This document shows, piece after piece, positions 11,323-20,914 of a stretch of DNA of 64,000 nucleotides. The notes below the pieces were generated by a model, which was not told the DNA's origin, searched no databases, and worked only from the letters and a program-made list of their open reading frames with translations. The DNA comes from Dongshaea marina (GTDB taxonomy: Bacteria > Pseudomonadota > Gammaproteobacteria > Enterobacterales > Aeromonadaceae): positions 436,001 to 500,000 of the forward strand of contig NZ_CP028897.1 of assembly GCF_003072645.1 (NCBI RefSeq), written 5' to 3'. The position numbers were made by a program, and so were the translations under genes. Numbering within the stretch: the stretch's first letter is position 1; every line of letters begins with the position of its first letter.

Positions 11323-12105
11323 ATGTCGCAACTTACTCAAAAACAGTCGAAACGTTCCGATGCCATTGCCGCAGAGCTGGAGAAAATGATCCTGGAAGGA
11401 AGCCTGGTTCAGGGGCAGCGTCTGCCCGCTGAGCGGGAGTTAGCAGTGCGCTTTGGGGTGTCTCGTCCCTCGGTACGAGAGGCGATTCAACTGTTAGAAG
11501 CCAAGGGGCTGGTCTCCCGGCGTCATGGTGGGGGAACCTATGTGGAGGGCTCTTTAACCAAGGGCTTTGCCGATCCCCTGTTTGAGTTGTTAGCAACACA
11601 CCCGGATTCACAGACCGATCTGTTGGAGTTTCGCCACGCCCTGGAGGGGATTGCAGCTTTTTATGCCGCTTCCCGGGCAACGAATACCGATGTCGAGCGG
11701 ATTCGCCGTATCCAAAAACGGATAACCCAGGCCCTCGATGAGAAGGATGTGGAGGCCGAGGCCCATGGAGCCACTGAGCTCTATGTTGCGATCGCCGAAG
11801 CCTCTCATAACCTGGTACTGCTCCATCTGATCTCTGCGATCCGACCTCTTCTGCACAGCAATATTCTGAGCAATATTGAGATCCTCAACCGGCGGGCGGG
11901 GATCATCGCCGAGGTCCGCATTCAACGCGCCAAGCTGATTGAAGCCATCTTGAGTGGCACCCCTCAGCAGGCACGGCAGATCTGTGATGATTACCTTGCA
12001 TTTATCAAGGAGTCTCTTCGCGAACTTCAGTTCGAAGAGCAGCGAGCCCAGCGCTCCCAGAGGCGAACCGAGCTTCGGGGCGGATCGGACGCTGATAACG
12101 CTTGA
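11323..12105 (+). CDS. pdhR: GntR-family pyruvate dehydrogenase complex repressor PdhR
   Basis: PdhR represses the pdhR-aceE-aceF-lpd operon and is relieved by pyruvate. The 260-residue product has an N-terminal GntR winged helix (LPAERELAVRFGVSRPSVREAIQLLEAKGLV) and an FCD effector domain of mostly helices. The chosen ATG is MSQLTQKQSKRSD; the longer open frame runs through the operator and is unlikely to be translated. It lies 44 bases upstream of aceE with no terminator between. Confidence 0.95.
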   Translation: MSQLTQKQSKRSDAIAAELEKMILEGSLVQGQRLPAERELAVRFGVSRPSVREAIQLLEAKGLVSRRHGGGTYVEGSLTKGFADPLFELLATHPDSQTDLLEFRHALEGIAAFYAASRATNTDVERIRRIQKRITQALDEKDVEAEAHGATELYVAIAEASHNLVLLHLISAIRPLLHSNILSNIEILNRRAGIIAEVRIQRAKLIEAILSGTPQQARQICDDYLAFIKESLRELQFEEQRAQRSQRRTELRGGSDADNA

Positions 12106-12149
12106 TTTACGTTCGTCACCTTGGTGTTTAATAACAGTAGGACCCAGCT

Positions 12150-14807
12150 ATGACTGATTTCCTAAGCAAAGATCTGGACCCAGTCGAAACTAAAGAATGG
12201 TTAGACTCCCTCGATGCAATTCTGCGTGAAGAGGGGCCAGAACGTGCGCAATTCATTTTGCAGCAGCTTTCCGACTTCGCAGCGCGTAATGCCGGAATCA
12301 AGATGTCTCAGGGCTTTTTGACCGATTACATCAACACCCTGTCGAAGGACGAAAACTACCCAGGGAATTGGGATCTGGAACGCCGTATCCGGGCGATCAT
12401 CCGTTGGAACGCGGCCATGATGGTGCAGAAGGCCAACAAGAAGCCTTACTCGCTGGGCGGGCATATCTCCTCTTTCGCCGGTGCCGCAACCATCTATGAT
12501 GTGGGCTTTAACCACTTCTTCCGCGGACCGGATGCGCCGAACGGTGCCGACCTGCTGTTTATCCAGGGACACAGCTCACCGGGTATGTACGCCCGTGCAT
12601 TTGCCGAGGGACGCCTGAGCCGCTCTCAGCTGGATAACTTCCGCCAGGAGATCGACGGCAATGGTCTGTCTTCTTATCCGCATCCACACCTGATGCCGGA
12701 TTTCTGGGAGTTCCCGACAGTTTCCATGGGACTTGGTCCTATCGCAGCTATCTATCAGGCGCGCTTCATGAAGTACCTGACCAACCGCGGCCTGAAAGAT
12801 TGCAGCGGGCGTAAGGTCTATGCCTTCCTGGGTGATGGTGAGATGGATGAGCCTGAATCCAAGGGTGCAATCGCGATCGCGACCCGTGAAAACCTGGATA
12901 ACCTGGTCTTCGTGGTTAGCTGTAACCTGCAACGCCTGGATGGACCTGTCGTGGGTAACGGCAAGGTGATCCAGGAGCTGGAAGGTCAGTTTAAGGGCGC
13001 CGGCTGGGATGTATTCAAGGTGGTCTGGGGTCGTAAATGGGATGAGTTGCTGCAAAAAGATAGCTCGGGCAAGCTGATTCAGCTGATGAACGAGACCGTG
13101 GATGGTGACTATCAGACCCTCAAATCCAAAGATGGCGCCTATGTTCGCGAGCACTTCTTTAACCGCTACCCTGAGACGGCAGCCCTGGTTAAGGATATGA
13201 CCGACGAAGAGATCTTCGAGCTTAACCGTGGTGGTCACGATCCACAGAAGCTGTTCAGCGCCTTCTCTGCGGTGCAGGATGACAACGGCAAGCCTAAGCT
13301 TATTCTGGCTAAGACCATCAAGGGCTATGGGCTGGGTGCCGGCAGTGAGTCACAAAATACGGCTCACAACGTGAAGAAGATGGATACCGAGACCATGCGC
13401 AAGCTGCGCGATCGTTTCAAGATTGATATCTCGGATGCCGAGCTGGAAAACCCCTCCTATATCGAGATCAAAGAGGGTAGTGAAGAGTATAAATACCTGC
13501 AGGAGCGCCGTAAGTCTCTGGGTGGTTATCTGCCCCAGCGTCGTCAGCAGAGCTCTGTTGAGCTTCAGGTGCCCGAGCTGGAGGCCTTTGCCCCGCTGCT
13601 GGGTGAGCAAAAGCGCGAGATCTCTACTACCATGGCGATGGTGCGTGCTCTGAATGTGATGCTTAAGGATAAGTCGATCGGCAAGCGTATCGTACCAATC
13701 CTGTCTGATGAGGCGCGTACCTTTGGTATGGAGGGTCTGTTCCGCCAGATCGGTATCTATAACCCGAATGGTCAGCAATATACTCCAACCGACCGCGAGC
13801 AGGTTGCTTACTATAAAGAGGATATCAAGGGACAGGTACTGCAGGATGGCCTGACCGAAATGGGTGCGGTTTCTTCCTGGCTGGCAGCGGCGACCTCTTA
13901 CAGCGTCCATGACTGTCCGATGATCCCCTTCTTTGTTTACTACTCCATGTTCGGCTTCCAGCGGATTGGCGACATGATGTGGGCTGCAGGTGATATGCAG
14001 GCAAAAGGCTTCATGATCGGCGGTACCTCCGGACGCACCACCCTCAATGGTGAAGGTCTGCAGCACCAGGATGGCCACAGCCATATCCAGGCGGGTACCA
14101 TCCCGAACTGTATCGCCTATGATGCGACCTATGCCTACGAGGTTGCTGTTATCGTTCAGGACGGCTTGCGCCGCATGTACGGTGAGAACCCGGAGAATGT
14201 TTACTACTACCTGACGACTCTCAACGAAAACTACCACATGCCTGCGATGCCAGAGGGCGTGGAAGAGGGCATTCGTAAGGGTATCTATAAGCTGGAAACA
14301 GTGGCGGGTGATAAGGCCAAAGTACAGCTGATGGGCTCCGGCTCGATTCTGCCCGGCGTGCGTGAAGCCGCGCAGATCCTGAGTGCGGACTATGGTATCG
14401 GTTCTGACGTATTCGCGGTGACTTCGTTTAATGAGCTGGCGCGTGATGGTCAGGATGTGGAGCGCTATAACCGCCTGCACCCTGAAGCCGAGCAGCAGCA
14501 GGCCTATATCAGCTCGGTACTGGGCGACCTGCCAACCATAGCTTCTACGGATTATATGAAGTCTTATGCAGACCAGGTGCGTGCCTTTGTACCATCAAGC
14601 GCCTATACAGTGCTGGGTACCGATGGCTTCGGGCGCTCAGATAGCCGTGAGAACCTGCGCCGTCACTTCGAAGTCGATGCGGCTCACGTGGTGGTAGCGA
14701 CCCTGAATACCCTGGCCGAGCAGGGAACTGTTGATAAGAAAGTTGTAGCCGATGCCATCAAGAAGTTTGGTATCGATGCAGATAAAACTACTCCACGTAA
14801 CGCATAA
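12150..14807 (+). CDS. aceE: Pyruvate dehydrogenase E1 component (homodimeric type)
   Basis: AceE decarboxylates pyruvate using thiamine diphosphate and reductively acetylates the lipoyl arms of AceF. The 885-residue length is typical of the gammaproteobacterial homodimeric E1. Visible motifs include GHISSFAGAATIYDVGFNHFFRG, the thiamine diphosphate-binding GDGEMDEPESKGAIAIA...LVFVVSCNLQRLDG, and the pyrimidine-domain sequence QIGIYNPNGQQYTPTDREQ. The frame is intact. The gene is followed 12 bases later by aceF. Confidence 0.97.
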   Translation: MTDFLSKDLDPVETKEWLDSLDAILREEGPERAQFILQQLSDFAARNAGIKMSQGFLTDYINTLSKDENYPGNWDLERRIRAIIRWNAAMMVQKANKKPYSLGGHISSFAGAATIYDVGFNHFFRGPDAPNGADLLFIQGHSSPGMYARAFAEGRLSRSQLDNFRQEIDGNGLSSYPHPHLMPDFWEFPTVSMGLGPIAAIYQARFMKYLTNRGLKDCSGRKVYAFLGDGEMDEPESKGAIAIATRENLDNLVFVVSCNLQRLDGPVVGNGKVIQELEGQFKGAGWDVFKVVWGRKWDELLQKDSSGKLIQLMNETVDGDYQTLKSKDGAYVREHFFNRYPETAALVKDMTDEEIFELNRGGHDPQKLFSAFSAVQDDNGKPKLILAKTIKGYGLGAGSESQNTAHNVKKMDTETMRKLRDRFKIDISDAELENPSYIEIKEGSEEYKYLQERRKSLGGYLPQRRQQSSVELQVPELEAFAPLLGEQKREISTTMAMVRALNVMLKDKSIGKRIVPILSDEARTFGMEGLFRQIGIYNPNGQQYTPTDREQVAYYKEDIKGQVLQDGLTEMGAVSSWLAAATSYSVHDCPMIPFFVYYSMFGFQRIGDMMWAAGDMQAKGFMIGGTSGRTTLNGEGLQHQDGHSHIQAGTIPNCIAYDATYAYEVAVIVQDGLRRMYGENPENVYYYLTTLNENYHMPAMPEGVEEGIRKGIYKLETVAGDKAKVQLMGSGSILPGVREAAQILSADYGIGSDVFAVTSFNELARDGQDVERYNRLHPEAEQQQAYISSVLGDLPTIASTDYMKSYADQVRAFVPSSAYTVLGTDGFGRSDSRENLRRHFEVDAAHVVVATLNTLAEQGTVDKKVVADAIKKFGIDADKTTPRNA

Positions 14808-14819
14808 GGGGTTTAACTG

Positions 14820-16409
14820 ATGTCTAAAGAAATTTTACTACCGGATATTGGATCCGATGCGGTTGAAGTCGTGGAGATCTCTGTAGCAGTTGGCGATATG
14901 GTTGAAGCCGATCAGCCATTGCTGACCGTCGAGGGCGATAAGGCCTCTATGGAGGTTCCATCTCCGGAGGCGGGCAAGGTTGCCAGTATTGAGATTGCGG
15001 TCGGTGACAGCGTAACTACCGGCACCCTCATCATGAGATTCGACACTGCTGGGGCGGCAGACGCTCCCGCTGCCGAAGCTCCGGCAGCAGAAGCTGCACC
15101 GGCTGCTGCTGCGGCGACTAGCGAGCAGGCGGTAGCCGTTCCCGATATCGGCGGTGATGCGGTTGAGGTCACCGAGATCCTGGTTCAGGTGGGTGATAGC
15201 GTTGAAGCCGAGCAGTCTCTCATCACGGTTGAGGGTGACAAGGCCTCAATGGAAGTCCCGGCTCCGGTTGCGGGTGTGGTGAAGTCGATTGATATCAAGG
15301 TGGGGGATACGGTCAATACCGGCTCTCACATCATGACCTTTGAGGTTTCTGGTGGAACTCCTGCAGCCTCGGCTCCAGCTAAGGCAGAAGCGGCGCCAGC
15401 CCCGGCGGCTCCTGCGGCTGCACCGGCTCCGGCAGCAACTCCAGCGCCAGCCACTGAGGCGAGCAGTGAGTTTGAAGTGAATGATGCTTACATCTACGCT
15501 TCACCTGCGATTCGTCGCCTGGCCCGTGAGTTTGGGGTTAACCTGACCAAGGTTGAGGGACGTGGACGCAAGGGACGCATCCAGAAAGAGGATGTGCAGC
15601 GTTATGTCAAAGAGATGCTCAAGCGTGCCGAAAGTGGTGCGGCAGGTGGCGGCAGCAACATGGGCTTTGATCTCCTGCCATGGCCGAAAGTAGATTTTAG
15701 CCAGTTTGGAGAGGTCGAAGAGGTTGAGCTGTCACGAATTCAGAAGATCTCGGGTCCGAATCTGCATCGTAACTGGGTGCGTATTCCTCATGTGACTCAG
15801 TTTGATGAGGCGAATATCAGCGAGCTGGAGGCGTTCCGCAAGCAGCAGAACCAGCTGGCGGCTAAGCGTGATGATGGCATCAAGATCACACCGCTGGCCT
15901 TCATCATGAAAGCGGTGGCTTATGCCCTCAAACAGCACCCACGTTTTTGCTCTTCACTGAGCGAAGATGGCAAGCGTCTGACGATGAAGAAGTATGTGCA
16001 CATCGGGGTTGCGGTGGATACGCCAAACGGTCTGGTGGTTCCGGTATTCCGCGACGTGGATCAAAAAGGGATCCACCAGCTGTCTCAAGAGCTGGCTGAA
16101 GTTTCAGCCAAGGCGCGTAAGGGTCAGCTGACCTCTTCAGACATGCAGGGCTCCTGCTTTACCATCTCCAGCTTAGGTGGCATCGGTGGAACTCAGTTCA
16201 CGCCGATCGTGAATGCTCCGGATGTGGCGATCCTGGGTGTTTCCAAATCCGAGATGAAGCCTAAGTGGAACGGTAAGGAGTTTGAACCTCAGCTGATGCT
16301 GCCACTGGCTCTGTCTTACGATCACCGGGTGATCGATGGGGCTGCGGGCGCACGCTTCATCACTACCCTGAGCGGAATTCTCTCTGATATCCGTAATCTG
16401 GTGTTGTAA
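14820..16409 (+). CDS. aceF: Dihydrolipoamide acetyltransferase (pyruvate dehydrogenase E2), two lipoyl domains
   Basis: AceF forms the core of the complex and transfers the acetyl group to CoA. The 529-residue product carries two lipoyl domains, each with the lipoylated lysine in [10 protein letters not shown], separated by Ala/Pro-rich linkers. A peripheral subunit-binding domain ([19 protein letters not shown]) follows, then the catalytic domain ending in [15 protein letters not shown] with the active-site histidine. Two lipoyl domains rather than the three of E. coli is common in Vibrio and Aeromonas relatives. Confidence 0.97.
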   Translation: MSKEILLPDIGSDAVEVVEISVAVGDMVEADQPLLTVEGDKASMEVPSPEAGKVASIEIAVGDSVTTGTLIMRFDTAGAADAPAAEAPAAEAAPAAAAATSEQAVAVPDIGGDAVEVTEILVQVGDSVEAEQSLITVEGDKASMEVPAPVAGVVKSIDIKVGDTVNTGSHIMTFEVSGGTPAASAPAKAEAAPAPAAPAAAPAPAATPAPATEASSEFEVNDAYIYASPAIRRLAREFGVNLTKVEGRGRKGRIQKEDVQRYVKEMLKRAESGAAGGGSNMGFDLLPWPKVDFSQFGEVEEVELSRIQKISGPNLHRNWVRIPHVTQFDEANISELEAFRKQQNQLAAKRDDGIKITPLAFIMKAVAYALKQHPRFCSSLSEDGKRLTMKKYVHIGVAVDTPNGLVVPVFRDVDQKGIHQLSQELAEVSAKARKGQLTSSDMQGSCFTISSLGGIGGTQFTPIVNAPDVAILGVSKSEMKPKWNGKEFEPQLMLPLALSYDHRVIDGAAGARFITTLSGILSDIRNLVL

Positions 16410-16418
16410 CTCACATTT

Positions 16419-16447
16419 GGCAGGCTCAGGCCTGCCATTTTGCTTTT
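16419..16447 (+). terminator. Hairpin after aceF
   Basis: A perfect seven-base stem GGCAGGC/GCCTGCC with loop TCAG is followed by ATTTTGCTTTT. It may partially terminate transcription between aceF and lpd or allow separate lpd expression. Confidence 0.65.
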
Positions 16448-16547
16448 CATCCTCTTAACAGGAATGTAAACTTTGCCCGGTCTTAGGTGAAACCCCAGTC
16501 TCCGAGAGTCAGGTGATCCGGGAAATAACAACGACAAAGAGGTCATC

Positions 16548-17981
16548 ATGAGTAAAGAAATTAAGGCCCAGGTGGTCGTGCTTGGCGCAGGACCTGCGGG
16601 CTACTCAGCGGCATTTCGTGCGGCTGATTTAGGTTTTGAAACTGTAATTGTTGAGCGTCACAGCACGCTGGGCGGTGTTTGTCTGAATGTTGGCTGTATC
16701 CCCTCAAAAGCCCTGCTGCACGTTTCTAAAGTGATTGAAGAAGCCAAGTCTCTGGCGGATCACGGTGTTATTTTTGGCGAGCCAAAGACAGATATCAACA
16801 AGATCCGTCTGTGGAAAGAGAAGGTGATCGGCCAGTTGACCGGTGGTCTGGCGGGCATGGCCAAGCAGCGCAAAGTGACCGTGGTTAATGGCCTAGGTCA
16901 GTTTGCCGATGCGAACAGCCTCAAGGTGACCGATGACAAGGGTGAAGAGACCCTGGTGAAGTTTGATCACGCGATCATCGCCGCTGGCTCTCGTCCGGTT
17001 AAGTTGCCATTCATTCCTCATGACGATCCTCGGGTGTGGGATTCGACCGATGCCCTGGAGTTGCAAACTGTCCCTGGCAAGCTGCTGGTGATCGGTGGCG
17101 GTATCATCGGTCTGGAGATGGGAACCGTCTACTCCTCCCTGGGCAGTGAAATCGATGTGGTTGAATTTGCCGATCAGCTGGTGCCAGCCGCCGATCCGGA
17201 TGTGATCCGCGTCTATACCAAGCGGGTGAAGAAGAAGTTCAACCTGATGCTGTCGACTAAGGTGACCGCGGTTGAAGCCAAGGCCGATGGCCTGTATGTC
17301 TCCTTTGATGGCAAGAAGGCTCCTGCCGAGCCGGTTCGTTACGACAACGTGCTGGTTGCGGTCGGCCGGGTTCCTAATGGTCTGAACCTGACCGCTGAAA
17401 ATGCCGGGGTTAAGGTGACGGAGCGCGGCTTCATCGAGGTGGACAAGCAGATGCGCACCAATGTGCCGCATATCTTCGCCATTGGTGATATCGTGGGACA
17501 GCCGATGCTGGCGCACAAGGGGGTGCATGAGGCTCATGTTGCCGCCGAGGTGATTGCCGGTAAGAAGCACTACTTCGATCCTAAGGTGATTCCTTCTATC
17601 GCCTATACCGACCCTGAGATCGCCTGGGTTGGTTTGACCGAGCGTGAGGCCAAGGAGCAGGGGATCAACTACGAAGCCTCTGTGTTCCCATGGGCCGCTT
17701 CCGGGCGTGCGATTGCATCCGATTGTGCCGATGGCATGACCAAGCTGTTGTTCGAGAAAGATTCTGGCCGGGTGATCGGTGGTGCCATCGTTGGTGTCAA
17801 TGGTGGTGAACTCCTTGGCGAGATAGGTCTTGCGATCGAGATGGGCGCCGATGCCGAAGATATCGCGCTGACCATCCATGCACACCCAACATTGCACGAG
17901 TCGGTTGGTCTGGCGGCCGAGATCTTTGAAGGTAGTATTACTGACCTGCCAAATGCCAAGGCGAAGAAGAAAAAGCGCTAA
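16548..17981 (+). CDS. lpd: Dihydrolipoamide dehydrogenase (E3)
   Basis: Lpd is the FAD enzyme that reoxidises dihydrolipoyl groups with NAD+ in the pyruvate and 2-oxoglutarate dehydrogenase complexes and in glycine cleavage. The 477-residue product has the FAD-binding GAGPAGYSAAFRAADLG, the redox disulfide GGVCLNVGCIPSKALLH, the NAD-binding GGGIIGLEMG, and the C-terminal His-Glu pair in HAHPTLHESVGLAAE. A ribosome site AAAGAGGT precedes the ATG. Confidence 0.97.
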   Translation: MSKEIKAQVVVLGAGPAGYSAAFRAADLGFETVIVERHSTLGGVCLNVGCIPSKALLHVSKVIEEAKSLADHGVIFGEPKTDINKIRLWKEKVIGQLTGGLAGMAKQRKVTVVNGLGQFADANSLKVTDDKGEETLVKFDHAIIAAGSRPVKLPFIPHDDPRVWDSTDALELQTVPGKLLVIGGGIIGLEMGTVYSSLGSEIDVVEFADQLVPAADPDVIRVYTKRVKKKFNLMLSTKVTAVEAKADGLYVSFDGKKAPAEPVRYDNVLVAVGRVPNGLNLTAENAGVKVTERGFIEVDKQMRTNVPHIFAIGDIVGQPMLAHKGVHEAHVAAEVIAGKKHYFDPKVIPSIAYTDPEIAWVGLTEREAKEQGINYEASVFPWAASGRAIASDCADGMTKLLFEKDSGRVIGGAIVGVNGGELLGEIGLAIEMGADAEDIALTIHAHPTLHESVGLAAEIFEGSITDLPNAKAKKKKR

Positions 17982-18003
17982 TCATCGTCTTTTTCCCCTC
18001 GTT

Positions 18004-18033
18004 AAAATGCCAGCCTTAGGGCTGGCATTTTTT
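18004..18033 (+). terminator. Rho-independent terminator of the pdh operon
   Basis: AAATGCCAGCC and GGCTGGCATTT form a strong stem with loop TTAG, followed by a T run. It ends the pdhR-aceEF-lpd operon. Confidence 0.92.
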
Positions 18034-18802
18034 ATGGCGGCTCTTCCCCAAGAGGCTCTCTGGCTAATGACTCAACTCCCTACTGATAGTTGATGGCTGG
18101 TTTTTATTTACCTGTGTTGGGTAAAAAATAACAGTTATTAGTTTTTCTAATCATATTTTTGCGGTTAAGTTTATTCGGAAATATCCAGTCCTCATTAGTT
18201 GTGTATGTGTGATTTCTGTTTCTAAGGGGAAAGATCATCGGCGTTACTTACTCAATAATTTTTCCCATGAGCTCATTCATTAGGGAGAAGCACTACTCCT
18301 GGCCATAAATAATTCCTGAATGTCAGGTTAAATTAGTGTTAAATTGTGCTCTATAGTCATAATCTGTAATTTTCTGTGCCAAATATTCATGCTGAGTAAA
18401 AATTAATGGAGTTCCATCATTAAGTTTTGATCGGACTCACAGCTAGTTCGATTCTGTGTGAAGAATTGAGAATTCAATCACAATCCCCCTTTTTCGATAT
18501 GGATTTTTAAAGGCTCAGGCGTAGTATCTGTCTCACCAAGGAAATTCACTGTTATTAGTTTTTCTAATGAGGTTGTGGTCGATGTCGAGTAGCCGTCTAA
18601 TCCAGCAAAATCTGTTGCCCTTGCAGCCACAGCTTGGCTGGTCCGCGGCGCCTCAGTGACCCACCCTGTCTCGCTGCGGCGCAGCGAATCATCAGCGAGC
18701 AGATAGCTCGGCTGCTTTTCAAGTTTTCTTTCCAACTGTTAGCTCTTCGGGGCGTGGTTTGATCCAGGAGATCAGCCCAGGCCTCATCATGGGGAATCAG
18801 TC
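18034..18802. other. About 770-base gap between lpd and the glycine reductase operon
   Basis: I see no convincing gene here. The region is AT-rich up to about 18590 and then becomes GC-richer. An 18-base sequence containing the dyad ATTAGTTTTTCTAAT occurs twice, at 18134-18151 and 18551-18568. A minus-strand 85-codon frame (18478-18735) has low-complexity composition and no ribosome site, so I do not call it. The promoter of the downstream operon must lie in this gap but no consensus stands out. No glycine riboswitch pattern was recognised. Confidence 0.5.
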
Positions 18803-20027
18803 ATGAGTGATTTATACGATGTCATCATCATCGGAGGTGGCCCGGGGGGCTGTCTGCGGGGATCTATGCAGCCAGGGGCGGATGAAAACCCTGCTCATCG
18901 AAGAAAAACGCAAGATGGGGGGTCAGTGTGCAACCACCTCTGAGCTTGAAAACTATCCGGGGATCATTGAGGACACGGGTCCTGGGCTGATGGAGCGTTT
19001 CCGTTCCCATGCCGAAAAATTCGGGGTTGAGTTTGAACGTGGCCGGGTGGCAGGCATCGAGGTCGGTGACGATGGGTTCCACAAGGAGATCCGTCTGGCC
19101 GATGAGCGCACCTTGCGCACTAAGAGCATCATCATAGCGACCGGAGCGGCGCCACGCATTCTTGGGATCCCGGGAGAGAAAGAATTTCGGGGCCAGGGTG
19201 TCTCCTATTGTGCCACCTGTGATGCGGATTTTTATGAAGAGCTCGATGTAGTGGTGGTTGGCTCAGGCAATACCGCGGTCGAGGAGTCGGTATTTCTGAC
19301 CAAGGTGGTCAATAAGGTCACCATGATCGTGGTCCATGATGAAGGCAAGCTGGATGCAGACCGGGTCGCCCAGGAGCAGGCATTTGCCAATGACAAGATT
19401 GAGTTTGTGTGGAACTCAACCGTCGATGCCATCGAAGGAGATGGCCTGGTCAACGGGGTGAGGCTGCGCAATATCAAGACGGGTGAGACACAGCAGCTTG
19501 CCACCGATGGGGTATTCATGTTTGTCGGTACCGTGCCGCAGACCGGCTTTGCCAAAGATCTCATTGAGCTTAACGGCGCGGGCTACATCAAGACGGATGA
19601 TAAGCAGCAGACCAATATTCCCGGGATCTTTGCGGTGGGTGATGTGACCGATAAATTCCTGCGTCAGGTGGTCACTGCTGCTGGAGATGGTGCGGTGGCA
19701 GCGGTTGCGGCCAACGGCTATGTGGAGCAGGAGGAGTATTGGCAGCAGCAGGTGCTGAAGAGCCAAACTCCGGTACTGGCTGTGTTCTGGTCTCCTCTGG
19801 AGGGAGATAGCGTGCAGCTGATCCAATCCCTGGAGGAGATGACCATTGCCTACCCGGATCATCGAATTGTCACTGTGGATACCTACAAGAATCAGATGCT
19901 GGCGGATCGCTATGAAGTACAGGAGATTCCGGCAGTCCTTAGGTTTGAACAGGGTCAGGAGCAGCTGCGTTTGGTCCAGCCCGGTGCAGTTGAACTGAAT
20001 CAGTTATTTCAAGGGAGTAAGTCATGA
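18803..20027 (+). pseudogene. trxB: Thioredoxin reductase with C-terminal thioredoxin-like domain, two frameshifts near the start
   Basis: This flavoprotein would pass electrons from NADPH to the adjacent thioredoxin and thence to glycine reductase. Translation from the ATG at 18803 begins MSDLYDVIIIGGGPGG, the FAD-binding loop, but the frame breaks at the six-G run 18844-18849 and again at AGGGGCGGATG (about 18873-18883). Adding one G at each place restores LSAGIYAARGRMKTLLIEE and a product of about 408 residues. The redox motif CATC (SYCATCDADFYEEL), the NAD loop VVVGSGNTAVEE and GIFAVGDVTDK are intact. Unusually, about 90 extra residues follow the normal TrxB end and resemble a thioredoxin fold without cysteines. 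Its stop overlaps trxA (ATGA). Confidence 0.85.
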
Positions 20028-20338
20028 TCGAGTTAAATAAGGAGAATTTTGCCGAGGAGACCGCCCAGGGCGTGGTGCTGGTGGATTTCTGGGGCGAGAG
20101 CTGTGAGCGCTGCAAGGAGCTGATGCCGGATGTTGAGGCCCTAGCGGAGCAGTACGGACAAGAGATCAAGTTTTGCAAATTAAATATTCAAGGTAATCGT
20201 CGTCTCGCGATGGCGCAGAAAGTGATGGGACTACCCTCTATCGTTTTTTATCAAAACGGTGAGAAGGTTGAGCATCTGTCCGGTGAGGAGCTGGAGCCTG
20301 CGCAGATCGAGGATGTGATTAAAAACTACGTTGCGTAA
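20024..20338 (+). CDS. trxA: Thioredoxin of the glycine reductase system, CERC active site
   Basis: This 104-residue thioredoxin probably reduces the selenoprotein A/protein C cycle of glycine reductase. The fold is clear: VVLVDFWGESCERCKELMP at the active site and the cis-proline MGLPSIVFY. The usual WCGPC is replaced by SCERC; divergent active sites are known in thioredoxins of glycine-reducing clostridia. Its ATG overlaps the trxB stop, and grdA begins 20 bases later. Confidence 0.92.
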   Translation: MIELNKENFAEETAQGVVLVDFWGESCERCKELMPDVEALAEQYGQEIKFCKLNIQGNRRLAMAQKVMGLPSIVFYQNGEKVEHLSGEELEPAQIEDVIKNYVA

Positions 20339-20358
20339 CGTAAATTCAGGAGCAAACC

Positions 20359-20844
20359 ATGAAGCTTGAAGGCAAGAAGGTAGTGATTCTTGGTGACAGG
20401 GACGGGATCCCCGGCCCAGCCATCGAGAGCTGCCTGATTAACACTGGTGCAGAGGTTATTTTCTCTGCCACAGAGTGTTTTGTCTGAACAAGTGCTGGAG
20501 CTATGGACCTGGAAAACCAACGTCGGATCAAAGATATGGCTGAGAAGTACGGACCGGAAAACATGGTTGTACTTTTGGGCGGAGCAGAAGCGGAATCTTC
20601 TGGTCTTGCCTGTGAAACAGTCACAAGCGGCGATCCAACGTTTGCAGGTCCTCTGGCCGGAGTTCAGTTGGGACTTCTCTGTTATCACATTGTTGAAAGT
20701 GAAATTAAGGATCTGTGCGATCCTGCCGTCTACGACGAGCAGATCGGCATGATGGAGATGGTACTGGATGTCGAAGGTATCGGCGCCGAAGTAAAAGAGT
20801 ACCGTGATCAGTGTTGCAAGTATCTGGCTGAAGCCACCGCTTAA
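20359..20844 (+). CDS. grdA: Glycine reductase selenoprotein A, in-frame UGA read as selenocysteine
   Basis: GrdA carries the carboxymethyl-selenoether intermediate between protein B and protein C of glycine reductase. The reading frame from [19 protein letters not shown] runs into a TGA at codon 43 (20485-20487) in the context [16 protein letters not shown], the known selenocysteine site of this family, and continues to TAA at 20844. This gives 161 residues, the normal GrdA length. Standard gene callers would report only the downstream fragment from 20503. I could not draw as clear a SECIS hairpin as in grdB. It is third in the operon after trxB-trxA. Confidence 0.93.
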
Positions 20845-20914
20845 CAACACCCTTAATCTTTGTAATCAAAGAGGGGGCATCGCCCCTTCTTTTGTTTAAG
20901 CTCAAGGGGTTAGC

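Noticed and set aside
13350-14480. Long minus-strand open frame (376 codons) opposite aceE
   Set aside because: Antisense shadow of aceE; composition is the reverse complement of its strongly biased codons.
16893-17897. Minus-strand open frame (334 codons) opposite lpd
   Set aside because: Antisense shadow of lpd with no family resemblance.
18478-18735. Minus-strand 85-codon frame upstream of trxB
   Set aside because: Low-complexity S/T/A composition, no ribosome site, and it overlaps one of the repeated dyads; kept only as part of the described gap.
18034-18802. Glycine riboswitch before the glycine reductase operon
   Set aside because: Looked for the tandem-aptamer core patterns and did not find them; a covariance search would be decisive.
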